Assembly: GCF_010389155.1 (NCBI RefSeq)
Contig: NC_057769.1
Span: 10,974,735 to 11,038,734 of the forward strand
Source: Erigeron canadensis
Lineage: Eukaryota > Streptophyta > Magnoliopsida > Asterales > Asteraceae
Direction: 5' to 3'
Length of the DNA: 64,000 nt
Both the position numbers and the translations under genes were made by a program. This document shows, piece by piece, positions 12,501 through 22,158 of this stretch. The notes beneath the pieces are model-generated. The model was given only the letters and a program-made list of their open reading frames with translations. It was not told where the DNA came from and searched no databases. The first letter of the stretch is position 1. Each line of letters opens with the position of its first letter.

Positions 12501-12844
12501 GGTTTAGGCACACGTTTCGACGCACATTAGACATTTTCCAACCATAAATCATAAGTCAACGTAAAGTTTTGGGTCAAATTTAGAGGGGCCAAATGTGTTA
12601 AGAGTGATAATGGATAGTTTCAAGATAGATGACCTTTGAGGTTATGGGTATCACTAGACCATGGTCTGCTGGCTTGCATGTATGACCAGGTTCTGATTTA
12701 ACCATTAAGGCTGCAGTTAAAAAGATGAATATATTAAATTTAACGTAGAACTGAAATTGCTTATTGCGACCTGATTTTAAGTAGACAATCTGAAATTGCC
12801 ATGCACCCCCTTACCGCATTGTCGAGTTAAGTAATAAAAAGACA
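9507..12844. other. AT-rich intergenic DNA with small repeats
   Basis: No gene is recognised. A possible non-autonomous element rich in CGGTACC/GGTACCG lies at 9505-9670. Three spaced copies of a GCGAC(T/C)GTATTA...GGCCAA unit lie at 9750-9905. A short (CGACC)n run lies at 12130-12150, and the tandem duplication at 11743-11965 is listed separately. Confidence 0.5.
11743..11965 (+). repeat. 113-bp tandem duplication
   Basis: Two copies of a unit run from ATTAAGTACCCTAATAAACC to ACTTTTAATTATATATA. AGTACATATCG is at 11768 and again at 11881, a period of 113 bases. Confidence 0.8.
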
Positions 12845-13560
12845 CCTTACTGCACATAAGGTGTTTGTGTAAATGCCTCACTGAACCCCCACTTCATTCT
12901 TTTCCCACCCTTTACTTCAACCCTCCAATTCATTCATCTTCTTGCAAGATTTTGGGTCTGATTCAGAATGGTTGACGTGATGATTCGGAAAGAGTGGAGG
13001 ATCCAGAAGATGACCTGATTCGGAAAGGCTGTACTGATAGTGTGGACATAGTCGAGGATTCAAATGCCGTATATGACCCTGTGATCAAAGAGGTAAGCTT
13101 GTGTGATATTAAAAGTCTTAATATTTGTACATTATTGCATGTTGGCTCGTTCAGTAAGACTTTTAGTTTGTAGTATATGTCACTAGTTTCAGTGTTTTGG
13201 AATTGGTTTTGTTAATCAAGATAGTAATATGTCTGGTCAAGAACTTCAGGTTATCAATGTTTTTCAGATGATTTGTCACATTTTATGATCACAATTGACA
13301 AACTTTAGAGGTTAGTTTCACATTCACTGCATGTGGGGAGTCATGTGTATGAAATACCATCTGGTGAGGAGTCATGGATAAGGCATTATATATATTGAAA
13401 GTTCTTCCCTTGATTACATACTTTCCTCTTCTCTGTGAATCAAGATAAGATATCTTGAAATGTATCACATTCCTAGGACGAATACCCTTGTGAATATTCA
13501 GACCAGTTGGGTAACTAGTCAAGGCGGTTAGGGTCGGGCCAACTCACAAGCACTATATAT
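12845..13560 (+). pseudogene. MHK/MAK-type kinase gene, remnant A (leader fused to tail)
   Basis: 12851-12957 matches the leader of kinase remnant C (41171-41280), including GGTGTTTGTGTAAATGCCTCA. Straight after GATTTTGGGT it continues with TCTGATTCAGAATGG, which matches the C-terminal tail of remnant B (19610 onward) through GATCAAAGAGGTAAGCTTG and into the downstream intron-like DNA (13190-13560 against 19870-20060). The whole catalytic domain is missing, so this is a deletion derivative. Confidence 0.75.
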
Positions 13561-14074
13561 TTCTTAGATCATCAATAACCAATACATTAAATATGATCAC
13601 AAAACTATAATATTTTATAATAATCTAAACTTTTTTTCTTTTGATCCTCTGGTTTTGAACTTATTATGCACTTGTATACATGGAGAGCGACACCTGCTTG
13701 ACTTGTTTCCTTTTTAGTCAACTCTTTTAACCTTTATTAATCTGTTCAAGATATCACATGCTTAATAAGCTTCCTTAATATTGAAAATGATACTAATTAA
13801 CAATCTTTTATAACTGGACTCGATTTGTTTAGTAATGTCGTTTATCCCCACGGGACCAAGTTTCCCACCTGGTCTATTTTGTTCCAGGTAGCTTGTTAAT
13901 AGCCAACTTTTTTTATGTATAAAAATAATAATGAACGACTGACACACCATTCGCTTGATCACTTGATTAATATAAACCTACCAATTTGGACGCATTTACC
14001 TATAAATGGATATGGATTATGTTTGGTCTCTTACAAATGTAGAACTAAATCATTTGAAACGGCCTTCTTTCGCA

Positions 14075-14163
14075 CTCCTTCTATTATAGTTTTAGATGAA
14101 GCAACCTCTGCCTTGGATTCAACGTCTGAGATGCTGGTGAGAAAAGATTTGCAGCGTTTATAA
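14075..14163 (+). pseudogene. ABC transporter (ABCB type) exon scrap
   Basis: It encodes SIIVLDEATSALDSTSE, the Walker B plus D-loop signature of B-subfamily ABC transporters, followed by about 12 residues and a stop. No Walker A or membrane domain is present in this strand context. It is an isolated fragment just upstream of the NLR1 leader. Confidence 0.75.
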
Positions 14164-14213
14164 TTAAAAGTCTCCTTTGATCTAATAAAAATAGAAAATA
14201 AAAGAAAGAAAGT

Positions 14214-14516
14214 CATATATGGACCCATTTAACTTTATTTACACCTTTCTGATCGTTATTGTTAAAACCATCCATCTACCCAAATTCAATCAAGTAAATT
14301 TTAACCTAAAAGATTAATCAGATCCATCAGATAGTTTAATAATAATTACAATGGAATAAGACAGCTATGTACATGTGGTCTTGTCCCTTATAGTCAAAAG
14401 TCTTCTTTGATCTGATCTACACAAAGTCAATGCAATAACCCCTTCAACCTTCATACCCTTCTTCATCTGCAATATTATTTTCCACACAAACATACAATCT
14501 TTCCCGTTTACATACA
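14214..14516 (+). promoter_or_regulatory. NLR1 leader/promoter with two W-box cores
   Basis: The block GACAGCTATGTACATG...CATACAATCTTT recurs before NLR2, NLR3 and in orphan copies. AGTCAA, the reverse complement of the WRKY W-box core TTGACT, occurs at 14392-14397 and 14425-14430. Both are kept in the NLR3 leader. Control by WRKY factors is inferred, not shown. Confidence 0.5.
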
Positions 14517-17500
14517 ATGGTTGTTGGTGAACTGTTGCTTGGCGCATTTATCACTGTCTTGTTTGAGAAGCTGGCCTCTGGTGACTTGAAGAGGCTTGCT
14601 CAATCTGCAGGTATCTATTCTGAGCTCGACAAATGGAACCAGAAATTGGCCCAGATCCAAGCTGTCCTTATTGATGCAGGTCAGAAGCACTTCAAAGACA
14701 GTTCTGTTCAGTTGTGGCTTAACAAACTTCATCATTTGGCATATGACATAGACGATGTACTCGATGACTTGGCCACTGAAGTTGCACGACGCCAGATGAA
14801 TGAAGGATCTTCTGCCAGCACTAGTAAGGTATTGAAGATCATTCCAACCAAATTTTATGATTTAAAATATGGCCATAAGATGAGTTCTGAGCTCGACAAG
14901 ATTACAACCAAACTGCATGATCTTGTCGAGGAGAAAAATCTTTTGGGTTTGATTGATAATGTTGGAAGGTCAAATATAACAATCAAAAAATTGGAAGAGA
15001 CTTCACTGGTTGATGTATCTACAATTGTAGGTAGGGAAGCAGATAAGAAGGCAATGCTGGGGAAGCTGCTGGGCACTGAATCATGTAGTCGAAACTTTGC
15101 TGTCGTGTCCATAGTTGGTCTGGGTGGGATTGGCAAAACCACTCTTGCTCAAGTTTTGTACAATGATCAGGAAGTGAAGGATCACTTTGAACTCAAGTCA
15201 TGGGTTTGTGTTTCTGATGAGTTCGATGTATTTACTATTAGTAAAACCATTTTTAAAGATGTGGGTGGGGATGACAAAAAGTTTGAAAATCTTAATCAAC
15301 TTCAAGTGGCTCTTACTGAAAAACTTTCAAAAAAAAGGTTCTTAATTGTTCTAGACGATGTCTGGAACGAAGACTACAACAAGTGGGAACTCCTCCAACG
15401 CCCGTTTGTTGTAGGGGAACCTGGAAGTAAGATTATTGTCACAACCCGTAATCGTACAGTTGCATTGGTGATGAATTCTTCCCAATCTTACCCTTTGGAG
15501 CTTATGTCAAATGAGGAAGCTCTGTCTTTGTTTGCCCAACATGCGCTGGGTAAACAAAATTTCGATTCGCATCCGACACTTAAGTTGTATGGAGACGGTA
15601 TCATGAAAAAATGTGGTAGATTACCGCTAGCGTTGAAAACACTCGGAAGGGTGTTGAGAACGAAATCACGTGATGAAGAATGGGAGGAGTTGTTAACTAG
15701 TGAGATATGGAATATACCGAATGAAGGTAATATTCTACCTGCCCTAAGACTTAGTTACTATGATCTCCCTCCGCATTTGAAGCAAATGTTTGCTTTTTGC
15801 TGTTTATTCCCCAAGGATTACATGTTTGGCAAGGACGAACTTGTCCTCCTTTGGATGGCAGAAGGGTTTTTGTACCAATCAGATGGCAGCAAGTCAATGG
15901 AGAGTTTAGGTAGTAACTGTTTTGAAGAGCTAGTGTCGAGATCCTTTTTTCAGCATTCAACTAATAATAAATCACATTATACAATGCATGATCTCATTAA
16001 TGACCTCGCAACAAGTGTTGCTGGAGAGTACTTTTTCTTGATGGGAGAGAAGAATTTCATTAACTACAGAAATGAAGTTTTGGAGCACTTTTCATTTATT
16101 CGTAAAAAATATGGAGTATACAGCAAGTTCAAGGCACTATACACATCTAGGCGCTTGCGAACATTCTTACCGGTGCCAGTAAAGATAGATAGATGGAAGA
16201 GTTTCTATTTATCAAATAAAGTCCTTACAGAACTACTTCCCCAACTACAGTTTTTAAGGGTGCTAAGCCTAGCTAATTATGGAATCACAGTGGTACCAAA
16301 GTCTATTGGTGGTCTCAAACATTTGCGTTACCTCAATTTTTCTGATACTGACATCACATGTTTACCTAAACAAGTTGGTGACCTGTACAATCTACAGAGC
16401 ATGTTGCTTTATGGGTGTAAAGAGTTATCTACTTTACCGGACAGTCTCATAAAGCTAATAAACCTGCGGTACCTCAACCTTTCTAAAAGTGGAATCAAAT
16501 ATTTACCGGAACATGTCGGTAACTTGAACAATCTACAGAGCTTATTGCTTTCTGGTTGTCACTGGTTATCAGGCTTGCCAGACAGTCTCATAAAGCTGGT
16601 AAACCTGCGACACCTTGAGATCACAGATACTCCAAGGTTGAAAAATATGCCCATGGGGATTGGTGGATTGACTGGTCTACAAACTCTATCTAAAGTTATT
16701 ATTGGAGATGCTAATGGGTTCAAAATATCCCATCTTAAGGAACTACAACATCTTCAAGGACGACTTAGCATTGAAAGGCTGCATAAAGTGACAAATTCAA
16801 CAGATGCAAAGGAAGCCAACTTACAGCAAAAGAGGGGTCTTCGAGATTTGGAGATGGGCTGGAGTGATGGCTTTGATGATTCTTGGAACGAGTTGATTGA
16901 TTCTGAAGTGCTTGAAGGACTAAGGCCTTTTGAGATGTTGACCAACATCAAGATATCGAATTACATGGGAAGAAAATTTCCTAGCTGGCTTGAGGATCCC
17001 ATATATGATTGTTTAACCCAAATTACATTAAGTGGTTGTGGAAATTGTACATGCTTACCAACACTTGGACATCTACCGTCACTTCAGAAGCTGTTTGTTG
17101 AAAACATGAATGGTTTGAAAAGGGTGGGTTCAGAGTTACTTGGAACTGCAAACGGTAATGCATTTCCATCGCTTCAAGTTTTGAAATTTAAGTATCTGGA
17201 GAGTTGGGAGGAATGGTCAACTATAAATGGTGGTGGCAAAGATGGAACTGCTGCATCATTTCCTTGTCTTAGTGAGATTTCTATCATAAAGTGTCTGAAA
17301 CTTGATGTATTGACAATTGAGCCAATACATTCACTTCGAGTTCTATATGTAGATGGATGTTCAGCAGTGGCATTAAGAAGCATGATTGGTGTGTGTTCAA
17401 CAATTACTAGATTGACATTGAGGGAAGTTAATGGAATTACTACTCAGTTAGACAGAAAAGTGCTAGAGCATCTCAGGGCACTTGAATATCTAAGCATTGT

Positions 17501-18626
17501 AAGGTGTGATGAACTCACATACTTGTGGGAATTAGAAGCTGCATGCCGAATTCTTGTGAATTTGCAGGAGTTAAAAGTTGAGGAGTGCAAGAACCTGGTA
17601 AGACTAGGAGAGAAAAAGGAGGATTTGGTGATTCGCATGAAATCTCTTAGAAGTGTGACACTTAAATTTGCGAGATTGGAGAGTTACCATTGTGGTTCAA
17701 ATAGTATTGAAAATTTGGAGATTAGGCACTGTGATTCATTAACATCATTGACCTTCCCAGCAGTGGATGATCATGACATACCATCTACTTTTAAGAGTCT
17801 TGAAATAGGGTATTGTAAGAATGTTGAGATGAATTGGCTCCTCAGCAACTTCTCGTCATCACTTACATCTCTTCGCTTAGATAGAGTTCCAAGTTTGAGG
17901 TTGTTACCGGAAGGATGCTTACTTCATCTCACAGAATTGAGAATTTGGGGATGTGATTACATAGAGTCCATTCCAGAGAGAGGTTATGGTTTTCTACCCC
18001 ATCTTTGCTTGAGATATCTTTCGATCCTTGATTGTAAGAATATGAAGTCAATTCCACATGAGCAATTGCAAAGTCTCACATGTTTGGAAGAGATGTGGAT
18101 AAAGGATTGTCCAAGCATTGACAAGTGCTTTCCTTGTGGTTTGTGGCCTCCTAATTTAAGGGTGTTAGAAATAGGAGGATTAAAGAAGCCGATGTCAGAG
18201 TGGGGGATGCAGAATTTCCCATGCTCACTTGCAAAACTATGGTTGTATGGTGAAAATTCAGGAGTGGTTTCGTTTGCAAATAGCAGCAGCAATATAACAA
18301 GGTCGTTGTCTTCGTCATCATCATCAGTGTTATCACTTCCATCTTCTCTAAGTCATCTATTCATGAGAAGTTTTAAGGAATTGGAAACAGTTTCAAAAGG
18401 AATGCAACACCTCACCTCCCTTAAATGTCTTGTTATTAGAGATTGCCGGAAGCTAAGAGATTTGCCAGAGACGCTAATCCCTTCACTTTCAAGTTTGAGG
18501 GTGATTAATCCTTCCAGGGAACTGATAAAAAAGTGTAGTGATGGAAGAAGAATAAGAAGAAAAGGAAAGTATTGGCCCATCATCTCCCAAATCACAAACC
18601 TTGAAATCCGAGATGACGAATGGTAG
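14517..18626 (+). CDS. CC-NBS-LRR disease-resistance protein, RPP13-like (NLR1)
   Basis: A single exon of 1369 residues. An N-terminal Rx-type coiled-coil domain (1-~150) carries an EDVID-like motif YDIDDVLDDL (76-85). The NB-ARC domain has P-loop GLGGIGKTT (201-209), RNBS-A (FELKSWVCVSDEFDVF), kinase-2 LIVLDDVW (DD at 280-281), RNBS-B GSKIIVTTR (303-311), GRLPLAL (367-373), CCLFPKDY (428-435) and MHD (490-492). Leucine-rich repeats run from about 570 to 1340. All nucleotide-binding residues are intact. The protein should act in the cytosol as an immune receptor, switching from ADP- to ATP-bound form on effector perception. It is closest in motif style to R13L1/RPP13-like proteins. The start matches NLR3 and follows the conserved leader. 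Its 3' untranslated region runs directly into a kinase fragment at 18763. Confidence 0.93.
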   Translation: MVVGELLLGAFITVLFEKLASGDLKRLAQSAGIYSELDKWNQKLAQIQAVLIDAGQKHFKDSSVQLWLNKLHHLAYDIDDVLDDLATEVARRQMNEGSSASTSKVLKIIPTKFYDLKYGHKMSSELDKITTKLHDLVEEKNLLGLIDNVGRSNITIKKLEETSLVDVSTIVGREADKKAMLGKLLGTESCSRNFAVVSIVGLGGIGKTTLAQVLYNDQEVKDHFELKSWVCVSDEFDVFTISKTIFKDVGGDDKKFENLNQLQVALTEKLSKKRFLIVLDDVWNEDYNKWELLQRPFVVGEPGSKIIVTTRNRTVALVMNSSQSYPLELMSNEEALSLFAQHALGKQNFDSHPTLKLYGDGIMKKCGRLPLALKTLGRVLRTKSRDEEWEELLTSEIWNIPNEGNILPALRLSYYDLPPHLKQMFAFCCLFPKDYMFGKDELVLLWMAEGFLYQSDGSKSMESLGSNCFEELVSRSFFQHSTNNKSHYTMHDLINDLATSVAGEYFFLMGEKNFINYRNEVLEHFSFIRKKYGVYSKFKALYTSRRLRTFLPVPVKIDRWKSFYLSNKVLTELLPQLQFLRVLSLANYGITVVPKSIGGLKHLRYLNFSDTDITCLPKQVGDLYNLQSMLLYGCKELSTLPDSLIKLINLRYLNLSKSGIKYLPEHVGNLNNLQSLLLSGCHWLSGLPDSLIKLVNLRHLEITDTPRLKNMPMGIGGLTGLQTLSKVIIGDANGFKISHLKELQHLQGRLSIERLHKVTNSTDAKEANLQQKRGLRDLEMGWSDGFDDSWNELIDSEVLEGLRPFEMLTNIKISNYMGRKFPSWLEDPIYDCLTQITLSGCGNCTCLPTLGHLPSLQKLFVENMNGLKRVGSELLGTANGNAFPSLQVLKFKYLESWEEWSTINGGGKDGTAASFPCLSEISIIKCLKLDVLTIEPIHSLRVLYVDGCSAVALRSMIGVCSTITRLTLREVNGITTQLDRKVLEHLRALEYLSIVRCDELTYLWELEAACRILVNLQELKVEECKNLVRLGEKKEDLVIRMKSLRSVTLKFARLESYHCGSNSIENLEIRHCDSLTSLTFPAVDDHDIPSTFKSLEIGYCKNVEMNWLLSNFSSSLTSLRLDRVPSLRLLPEGCLLHLTELRIWGCDYIESIPERGYGFLPHLCLRYLSILDCKNMKSIPHEQLQSLTCLEEMWIKDCPSIDKCFPCGLWPPNLRVLEIGGLKKPMSEWGMQNFPCSLAKLWLYGENSGVVSFANSSSNITRSLSSSSSSVLSLPSSLSHLFMRSFKELETVSKGMQHLTSLKCLVIRDCRKLRDLPETLIPSLSSLRVINPSRELIKKCSDGRRIRRKGKYWPIISQITNLEIRDDEW

Positions 18627-18762
18627 GTGGTTGTTTTTAACGTGGGATGATGAGTGATGATGTTTGAAGTTGGTAGTGGTTCACAGTAGCAATACTTCCT
18701 TCATGGTTATAGTACTCCGTATTAATTAGTGGCTTTGATATTGTTTTTTTTTTTCCTTTTAA

Positions 18763-19770
18763 TGAAGTTGAGTAATCATCCGAATGTTGTGAAACTCAAG
18801 GAGATCATCAGAGAAAACGATACTTTATTTTTGGTATTTGAATGCATGGAATGCAGTCTGCAGATTATTATTGAGGGTCAAGAAAAGGCATTCTTGGGAA
18901 GTGAGATAAAAGACTTGTGTTTCCAGGTGTTACAGGGTCTTGCTTACATGCATTGTAATGGATACTTTCATCGTAATCTTAAACCGAAGCAAAAGTGGTT
19001 TAGTAAAGATTGGTGATATTGCTCAAGCCTGTGAGACGGATGATCAACCACCATATAGTATGTTACTGCACATTGCTATCGTGCCCCTGAGGTTCTTCTT
19101 TATTCGCGTGATTATGATTCAAAGGTTGATATGTGGGCAATGGGCGCAATCATGGCTGAGTTATTCACTCTCCAACTGTTGTTTGAAGGTTGTTCGACGC
19201 TTAATGTGTTGTCAAAGATATGCAAAGTATTAGGAACCCCAACAGAAAGTACCTGGATTGATGGTCTTAGTCTTGCAGATGCTGTCAAGTATTGGTTCCC
19301 AGAGTTTCTTGGTCTTCAGTTTTCAGCAGTGTTATCATATGCAAGCTGGGATGCAGTCAATCTGATTTCTACACTTCTTTCTTGGGATCCAACCATGAGG
19401 CCTACAGCTATGGAGGCACTTCAGCATCCTTTCTTTGATAGCTGTTACCTTGTTTAGCCATCCCTTCGCCATGAACCCCCGAATCTTACCTCATCTCTAA
19501 TCATAGGACCAATCTTATTTGGAATGGCCTTGCAGCGAGCATTGTTGAAAACTGAAAGATGGAAAGATGGTGTTGATGATTTGGGAAGAGTGCAGGATTC
19601 AAGAGAAGGTCTGATTCAGAATGGCCGTGGTAATGATTCGGAAAGAGTGGAGGATCCAGGAGAAAACCTAATTCAGAAAGGCTATACTGGTAGTGTGGAC
19701 AGACTGGAGGATTCAACTGCCATATATTATCCTGTGATCAAAGAGTTAAGCTTGTATGATCTTAAAGGTA
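18763..19770 (+). pseudogene. MHK/MAK-type protein kinase, remnant B (C-terminal part)
   Basis: Reading three frames in turn gives kinase subdomains: NHPNVVKLKEIIRENDTLF (IV-V), GLAYMHCNGYFHRNLKP (VIb), KIGDIAQ (VII), then VDMWAMGAIMAEL (IX) to WDPTMRPTAMEALQHPFF (XI). Order and wording match plant MHK / CDKF-4-like kinases of the MAK/RCK family. At least two frameshifts interrupt it (near 18995 and 19065). HRD has become HRN and DFG has become DIA, so even a repaired frame would be catalytically dead. Subdomains I-III are absent. Homology begins at 18763, abutting NLR1's 3' flank without a normal exon border. Confidence 0.85.
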
Positions 19771-20379
19771 TATTTGTACATTTAGTCTGGATAATACAAT
19801 CTCTATTAAATTATTGCATGTTGATAACTAGTTCGGTAAGACTTCATGTGTGTAGTATCTGTCACTAGTTTGAGGGTATTGGATTTGGTTTTGTTAATCA
19901 GTATAGTAGTAAGTGTGGTTAAGAACTTTAATATATACTTTCTTCAATTCTTCTCTGTGAATCAAAATAAGATATCTTAAAATGTATCACAATCCTAAGA
20001 AGAATACCCTGGTGAATGTTCAAATGAGTTGGGCAACCAGTCAAGGCGGATAGGGTCAGGTCAACTCACAAACACTATATATTTCTTAGATTCATGAATA
20101 ACGAATACGTTAAATGTGATCACAAAACAATAATGTTTTGATAATAGTTTAAACTTTTCTTAATCTACTAGTTTTTAACGTGGTATGAAATTGTATAAAT
20201 GAAGAGTGACATCTGCTTGACTTGTTTCCTTTTTAGTCAAAAGTTTAAACTATTAATCTGTTCAGGATGCTATAGTGTAAAAGGGATGCTAAAGTGTTCA
20301 GGTGAATGTTGGATTTCAAATCCAGCTTAATTTAAACTATTAAGCTTGAAAATTAATTCAGCATATATATGTCTTGTAT
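19771..20379 (+). repeat. Kinase 3' flank duplicated elsewhere in the window
   Basis: 19870-20060 matches 13190-13530 in pieces (TGGTTTTGTTAATCA, GATAAGATATCTT). 20180-20270 matches 32920-33020 (CTTGTTTCCTTTTTAGTCAA). These shared tails link kinase remnants A and B with the broken end of NLR2. Confidence 0.7.
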
Positions 20380-20760
20380 ATTCTTGCAGGATTTCAAATC
20401 CGGCTTGACAGAAAGATTCTTATGGAGTTGCTTGTTAGATGGAAGGTTTACGCTCTTCTGCAAAAGGTACCTTTTGCTTGTTATTTATAGCATCCTATGC
20501 AACAAGCACCAAGTTGTTGATGTGAGTGGCTGCTTTGGTTTTATGACTCGAAGAACTTTGGTGCTGCCCAGAAATTCTTTTTGGAAGAGGCTATGTGAAC
20601 CTTGTGTTGTGATCTGTGGCCTGTTCAATCAATTGCTTCAGTGAATCTGCTTCTATCACGGAGCAAGTTGAGGGATTTGGCTGAATTCTTGATGAATCCT
20701 ATTTCAATGGAAGAACGGGTTTTTTTCTCCAAATGATGGAAAACTAGAGGAGATATCTCA
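20380..20760 (+). pseudogene. Duplicated unrecognised exon fragment, copy 1
   Basis: Matches 33186-33470 closely (CAAATCCGGCTTGACAGAAAG, CAACAAGCACCAAGT, TTTGGAAGAGGCTATGTGAA). One frame reads LDRKILMELLVRWKVYALLQ up to a possible GT donor at 20467, so it was probably coding. I do not recognise the family. It may be more of the kinase locus or a neighbouring gene. Confidence 0.4.
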
Positions 20761-21557
20761 TGTGTCCCTCCAAATTGGTAAGAATGATTCATTCGCATCA
20801 CGTGGCTTCTAATTTAGATAGATTTTTCATGTAATAATCTTTTTTTTTTTCCTTTCATGTGTGAATAACATGTTTCAGAAGGTTTTATGCATTTTGAATA
20901 GAAGAATTTGAACAACTTAAACACATTTGATTCACCCTTCTCATTTTGGCATTTTTATTTTATTTTGCCCTTTCAATATGTTAGAGATAAAGTATAACCC
21001 CCACCGGCCAATTCATACGAAATGAGATGGTCTTGGTTGCTATATCTGTTATGTACAGCTATGGACCCGATGAGTTGATAAACTATTTTTAAATACTTAA
21101 ATATTTTGGCCCGTGCTTTGGCTATTCCAATGAAACTACTGGAGACACAAAACTATTGGGAAATGAAGGTATAAGAACAAGTTCTTGGGAAATTATTCGA
21201 TCGGAAGGACAATAAATAAAGATTTATCAAATCCAGCAGGTATTATAGTAATAATTTTAGAGGAATAACCGAATAAGACAGCTACGTACATGTGGCCTTG
21301 TCCATTATAGTCAAAAGTCTTCTTTGATCTGATCGTAAATATTTTGTAATGATAATAACATGTGCACCACTTAAAACGTGTTTAGTATTTTGGAATGATC
21401 AAATAGGAGTTTCATGTTAGAGTTACCTACCAGGGTTTCCGAGCAGAGATAATAGGCTGGGCTACTGACCATCAGTGAACCCAATTTGCCTATAGAAACA
21501 AAGTATTTTGAAATGATTTGTATTTTGAAATAATAACGTCTACATTGCTTAAAACTA
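20761..21557. other. Intergenic DNA with a partial NLR leader
   Basis: 21265-21340 (GAATAAGACAGCTACG to CTTTGATCTGATC) is a partial copy of the NLR leader, cut off before the TGCAATAACC block. No gene follows. The rest is AT-rich and featureless. Confidence 0.6.
21549..21557. repeat. Left target-site duplication of the MULE
   Basis: TTAAAACTA matches GTAAAACTA at 28962-28970 in eight of nine bases. Nine-base target duplications are characteristic of Mutator superfamily elements. Confidence 0.8.
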
Positions 21558-21600
21558 GGCATTGGGTAACACCACCAGGTCAACGGTCAACCCCACCAGG

Positions 21601-21724
21601 GTATTAGCGGCGACGTCGCCGCTAATAGTGGGACCCCTGACAAACTGCAACGCTGCCTGACAGACCACTACAGTCGAATGCCACGCCATCACTATTAGCG
21701 GCGATGTCGCCGCAAATAGTGGTA
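21601..21724. repeat. Left-end palindrome pair of the MULE
   Basis: At 21602-21627 a perfect 26-base palindrome has half-site TATTAGCGGCGAC. A second copy (~21691-21722) reads CTATTAGCGGCGA followed by TGTCGCCGCAAATAG, near-perfect. Both keep a CG-rich core around GACGTC/GATGTC. Confidence 0.9.
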
Positions 21725-21735
21725 ACGTGGCATTC

Positions 21736-21812
21736 GACTGACATCTCGGGAATGGTTATTTGCCATACTTCACCGATTGACATCTCGGGAATGGTTATTT
21801 GCCATACTTGCC
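21736..21812 (+). repeat. Subterminal direct repeat in the MULE left end
   Basis: TGACATCTCGGGAATGG followed by TTATTTGCCATACTT occurs twice in tandem with a period of about 38 bases. TTGCCATACTT is partly repeated a third time. Confidence 0.85.
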
Positions 21813-22029
21813 ATACTTCGATAGAATAAAATGATGGCAGCCCATAGGAATCATCGTTTTCAAACACTATATATGTAATCGTCGTTTTCATACTGAATCA
21901 TTGTATATTTCGAAAAAAAATTTCAAACATAGGAATCATCGTTTTCATACACTATTTGTAGTTGCTGGTATTGTGTATCTTTCCTTTTCAAGCGTATTGT
22001 TTATATATATATATATTATGTATATAGAT

Positions 22030-22049
22030 ATCGATATTATACATATGTG

Positions 22050-22106
<57 letters not shown>
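22030..22106. repeat. (TA)n microsatellite
   Basis: A long TA run inside the MULE, between the left inverted repeat and the transposase start. Confidence 0.95.
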
Positions 22107-22108
<2 letters not shown>

Positions 22109-22158
22109 TGGACACCATCAATAGTTAATGAGCTAGATGTTTACTTGAATTGTTTCAG

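Noticed and set aside
14031..14228. Minus-strand open frame over the ABC scrap
   Set aside because: Shadow of the plus-strand LDEATSALDS motif.
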